This document shows, piece by piece, positions 61,824 to 64,000 of a DNA stretch of 64,000 bases. The DNA is taken from positions 45,380,380-45,444,379 of the forward strand of contig NC_030383.2 in assembly GCF_001625215.2 (NCBI RefSeq), read 5' to 3'. Position numbers and translations under genes: made by a program. Positions within the stretch are counted from its first letter, which is position 1. Every line of letters begins with the position of its first letter. Source of the stretch: Daucus carota subsp. sativus. Taxonomy: Eukaryota; Streptophyta; Magnoliopsida; Apiales; Apiaceae. The notes beneath the pieces are model-generated. The model made no database searches. It had not been told where the DNA came from and saw only the letters and a list, made by a program, of their open reading frames with translations.

Positions 61824-62490
61824 GGCTCATGATCAAATAGAAACCAATCTTAAAATAAAAACTAGAAACCAATACAGGTTAGTGATATTCCCAGTACAAT
61901 TTAGTGATATTCTCTTTAGGATTTAGTGATCTGTGTTGCAGAAATTAGTGAAAACTTAATCTCCAGATATGTTCAAGCTTAGAATCTCCAGATCTGTTCA
62001 CGTTTTCGATTCAGATGGTGGTGATAGTGGTGGAGATGGTGGAGGTGAAGGTGGAGATGGAGGAAAGATGATTGTAGCGGAGGTTTGGGCGGCTTGAGGA
62101 AGTGGGTTGGAGCGTTGCCGGAATAGTGGAGGCTCCGCGTTTGAAGTTGAGTCGAGGTGGAGAAAGAAGTATGAACGGGGCTGAAGGAGGTTGAAATAAC
62201 GATTAAGACGGGCCTGGTGAAGATGGAGGTGGAGGTTGTGTTGTTTGAGAAATAATGGAAGTGGAGGTGGAGATGGAGGTGGTGGTTATGGAGGAGGCAG
62301 GCGGCATAGAGGTGGTAGTGGTTATGAAGGAGGCGACGACAGAGGTGGTGGCAGTGGAGGTGGGTGTGGTGAAGATGGAGGTGGAGATAGGTTTATTTAA
62401 AAATTTAGTGGTATTTGCTTTAGGATTTAGTGATATTTCAGCTTGGTTTTTAGTTTCTAGAATAAGGAGGTTTTTATTGGAGTAAGACTC
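61824..62490. mobile_element. Small MULE relative inserted between the palindrome arms
   Basis: Left end GGCTCATGATCAAATAGAAA, right end (reversed) GAGTCTTACTCCAATAAAAA, both against short TA runs. The interior carries a purine-rich (GGTGGAGATGGA)-like low-complexity tract at 62015-62390 and several TTTAGTGAT motifs. No transposase. Confidence 0.75.
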
Positions 62491-62508
62491 TCTCTCTATA
62501 TATATATA

Positions 62509-63083
62509 GAGTCCTACTCCAATAGAAACCAAATTAGCCTAAAAACTAAAAACCAGTTTCTGGACAATTTTTTATCACTATATTTAACTACAGAAATCAC
62601 TAATTTGTACATAACATATAACTAATTTATATATAGCATATCTCGCGAATATAAATATATATATACACATATATGCAACGTATATGACCATCATCTTCAC
62701 CCAAATCGTAATAATGGACCTCTTACCACCATTACCAAACGTTTCTATGACTTGCCACCATTGTCTATCATCACCAATAGTCACATACACTTTCCATCAT
62801 AACTTACAAAATTAACAACTACTTACCATTATCATACAACTTCTCTTGCGGCTTCCTACCACCAAGAACCTTCCTACGGATGAAATTAATAATCTATAAT
62901 CGATTATCAATAATTTAGATAAGTAGATTTTCTCAATTTTGATGATAAAGATCATTGTTTACATACTATATAAAAACAGTGATTAGTGCAGTATAAATTA
63001 GTGATACCCTTAGTTATAAATAGTGGTAGGGAAACTGGTTTCTAGTTTTTATTTTAAGAGTGGTTTCTATTTGATCATGAGCC
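62509..63083. mobile_element. MULE-derived element, 575 bp, right arm of the palindrome
   Basis: Left terminus GAGTCCTACTCCAATAGAAA, right terminus (reversed) GGCTCATGATCAAATAGAAA. The segment 62681-63083 is the inverted partner of 61416-61818. It appears to be a complete non-autonomous member of the family. Confidence 0.8.
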
Positions 63084-63269
63084 TATATATATATATATCA
63101 GCTTGAGATGACTATATATGAATATTTATATTGTGTTTGTTATATATACATAAATATTATATTAAATATTATAATATTATACATACATGAAATTATATCA
63201 TATGCACCTTGTTATTTACATATAACATTGTTTACTTAAGACATGGATATTGAACAAATCTTCTTTATA

Positions 63270-64000
63270 TTTATATAAAGGAGGATCCCAGAGAGGATGA
63301 CGTGTAACCTCTCACATCTCCTCTTTTACTTTTCCTCAATTCTCATGATCTCGTGTCTTTTTTCTCTCAAATTCTTGAAATTTTGGCATTCCCGGCGGAA
63401 ATCGAGAGGTCTCCTATTAATTATTAATTACTTTACTACTTCAGTATGTAATTTGTAAAGGCCGAAACTGAGAGTTTTTAACTTCAAGTTCACATCTCAA
63501 AACTAACATCAACGAAGCTGTCCGGCATGGCAGCCGAATCTTTTTCGAACAAAAACAATAATGATCCTAAAAGCTATGATTTCGCTTCCGATATTGCTCC
63601 TACAATGATTACGTTGATCAAGTAATTTCAACGTTGTTCACTGAATTCCACTCATCCGATCCTGTCAGTGCCATTCTTCCGAGGTTAGACTCTGACCCCT
63701 CATTATTTGAGTTAGTTATGTTTATTATTTTTAGGGTTTTGATCATGTTTTGCGCTGAAACGAGAAGAAGTAGGCTTAGTTTCTGGGATGTGGCTGTGAA
63801 GGTGATACAAATGGCATGTTCTCTTTGCAAAACAGTACAAAATGGCTTAGCTTCTGGGAGTTTTAATCAGGTTAAGTCTAAGAATGATGATTCTCCTGTT
63901 GCTGTGGCAGGTATTTTTATTTACTTTAAATGGGTATGCTCAGATTCTTGTAATCCTGTTACTGTGGCAGGTATTTTTATTTATTTAAATGGGTATGCTC
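63270..64000 (+). mobile_element. Probable 5' part of another Helitron, running off the window
   Basis: TTTATATAAAGGAGGATCCC followed by GATGACGTGTAACCTCTCACATC mirrors the 5' region of the Helitron copies at 33.2-35 kb (TATATAAA..GAGG..GACGCCTCTCACATC). A possible short coding start (MAAESFSNKNNNDPKS) is at 63526 with a donor soon after, but no family is recognisable. The window ends inside a 60-bp tandem repeat. Confidence 0.45.
63893..64000. repeat. 60-bp tandem repeat at the window edge
   Basis: CCTGTTGCTGTGGCAGGTAT and CCTGTTACTGTGGCAGGTAT start two units exactly 60 bp apart. The second is truncated by the window end. Confidence 0.85.

Noticed and set aside
62203-62532. Thr/Ser-rich frame, and a Val/Glu-rich frame on the other strand
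   Set aside because: Translations of a purine-rich low-complexity tract inside a small MULE relative.

Overview
This is nuclear DNA of a dicot plant. The evidence is multi-exon genes with GT/AG introns and plant-only families (an LBD transcription factor, an HHO/NIGT1-type GARP factor, a FAR1-type transposase). The DNA is very AT-rich and densely packed with plant transposons (L1-type LINE, Stowaway, Emigrant and Harbinger MITEs, Helitrons, MULE, hAT). The species cannot be fixed from sequence alone.

Four ordinary host genes can be read to full length. They are an LBD36-like gene (+, CDS 11545-12435), a MISATO/DML1 tubulin-like gene (-, 28262-19512, 9 exons, 569 aa), an HHO/NIGT1-type MYB gene (+, 37533-39013, 5 exons, 364 aa), and a DEK_C plus triple-SWIB gene (-, 48029-42755, 9 exons, 465 aa). 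Exon phases close exactly in all three multi-exon models. The DNA between these genes is mostly mobile elements and their remnants.

From left to right: an intact one-ORF LINE (1764 codons) with an 18-bp target duplication and an Emigrant-like MITE landed exactly on its start codon (about 975-7121); a nested fold-back element with a (CA)n tract (7.8-9.2 kb); the LBD gene; a MITE field (13.5-19.4 kb); MISATO, whose intron 8 holds a GC-rich word-repeat hAT-like element nested in similar sequence; a duplicated MISATO upstream region (28.5-29.0 kb); a Helitron cluster (33.2-35.7 kb); the HHO gene; the SWIB gene; a Copia remnant; and a large MULE block (49.8-63.1 kb).

The MULE (49788-61400) is the most unusual object. 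It carries two convergent genes: a complete FAR1-type transposase (5 exons, 777 aa) and a 13-exon gene for a Ulp1-type cysteine protease (1064 codons). The protease gene is broken by a 413-bp hAT-like insertion with a perfect 8-bp target duplication. The element is also studded with a short TTTAGTGAT motif spaced about 21 bp apart. Smaller relatives with the same termini sit beside it, and two of them form a 2 x 403-bp near-perfect palindrome. All copies abut (TA)n runs. The architecture resembles Kaonashi-type (ULP-carrying) MULEs combined with a FAR1/jittery-type transposase.
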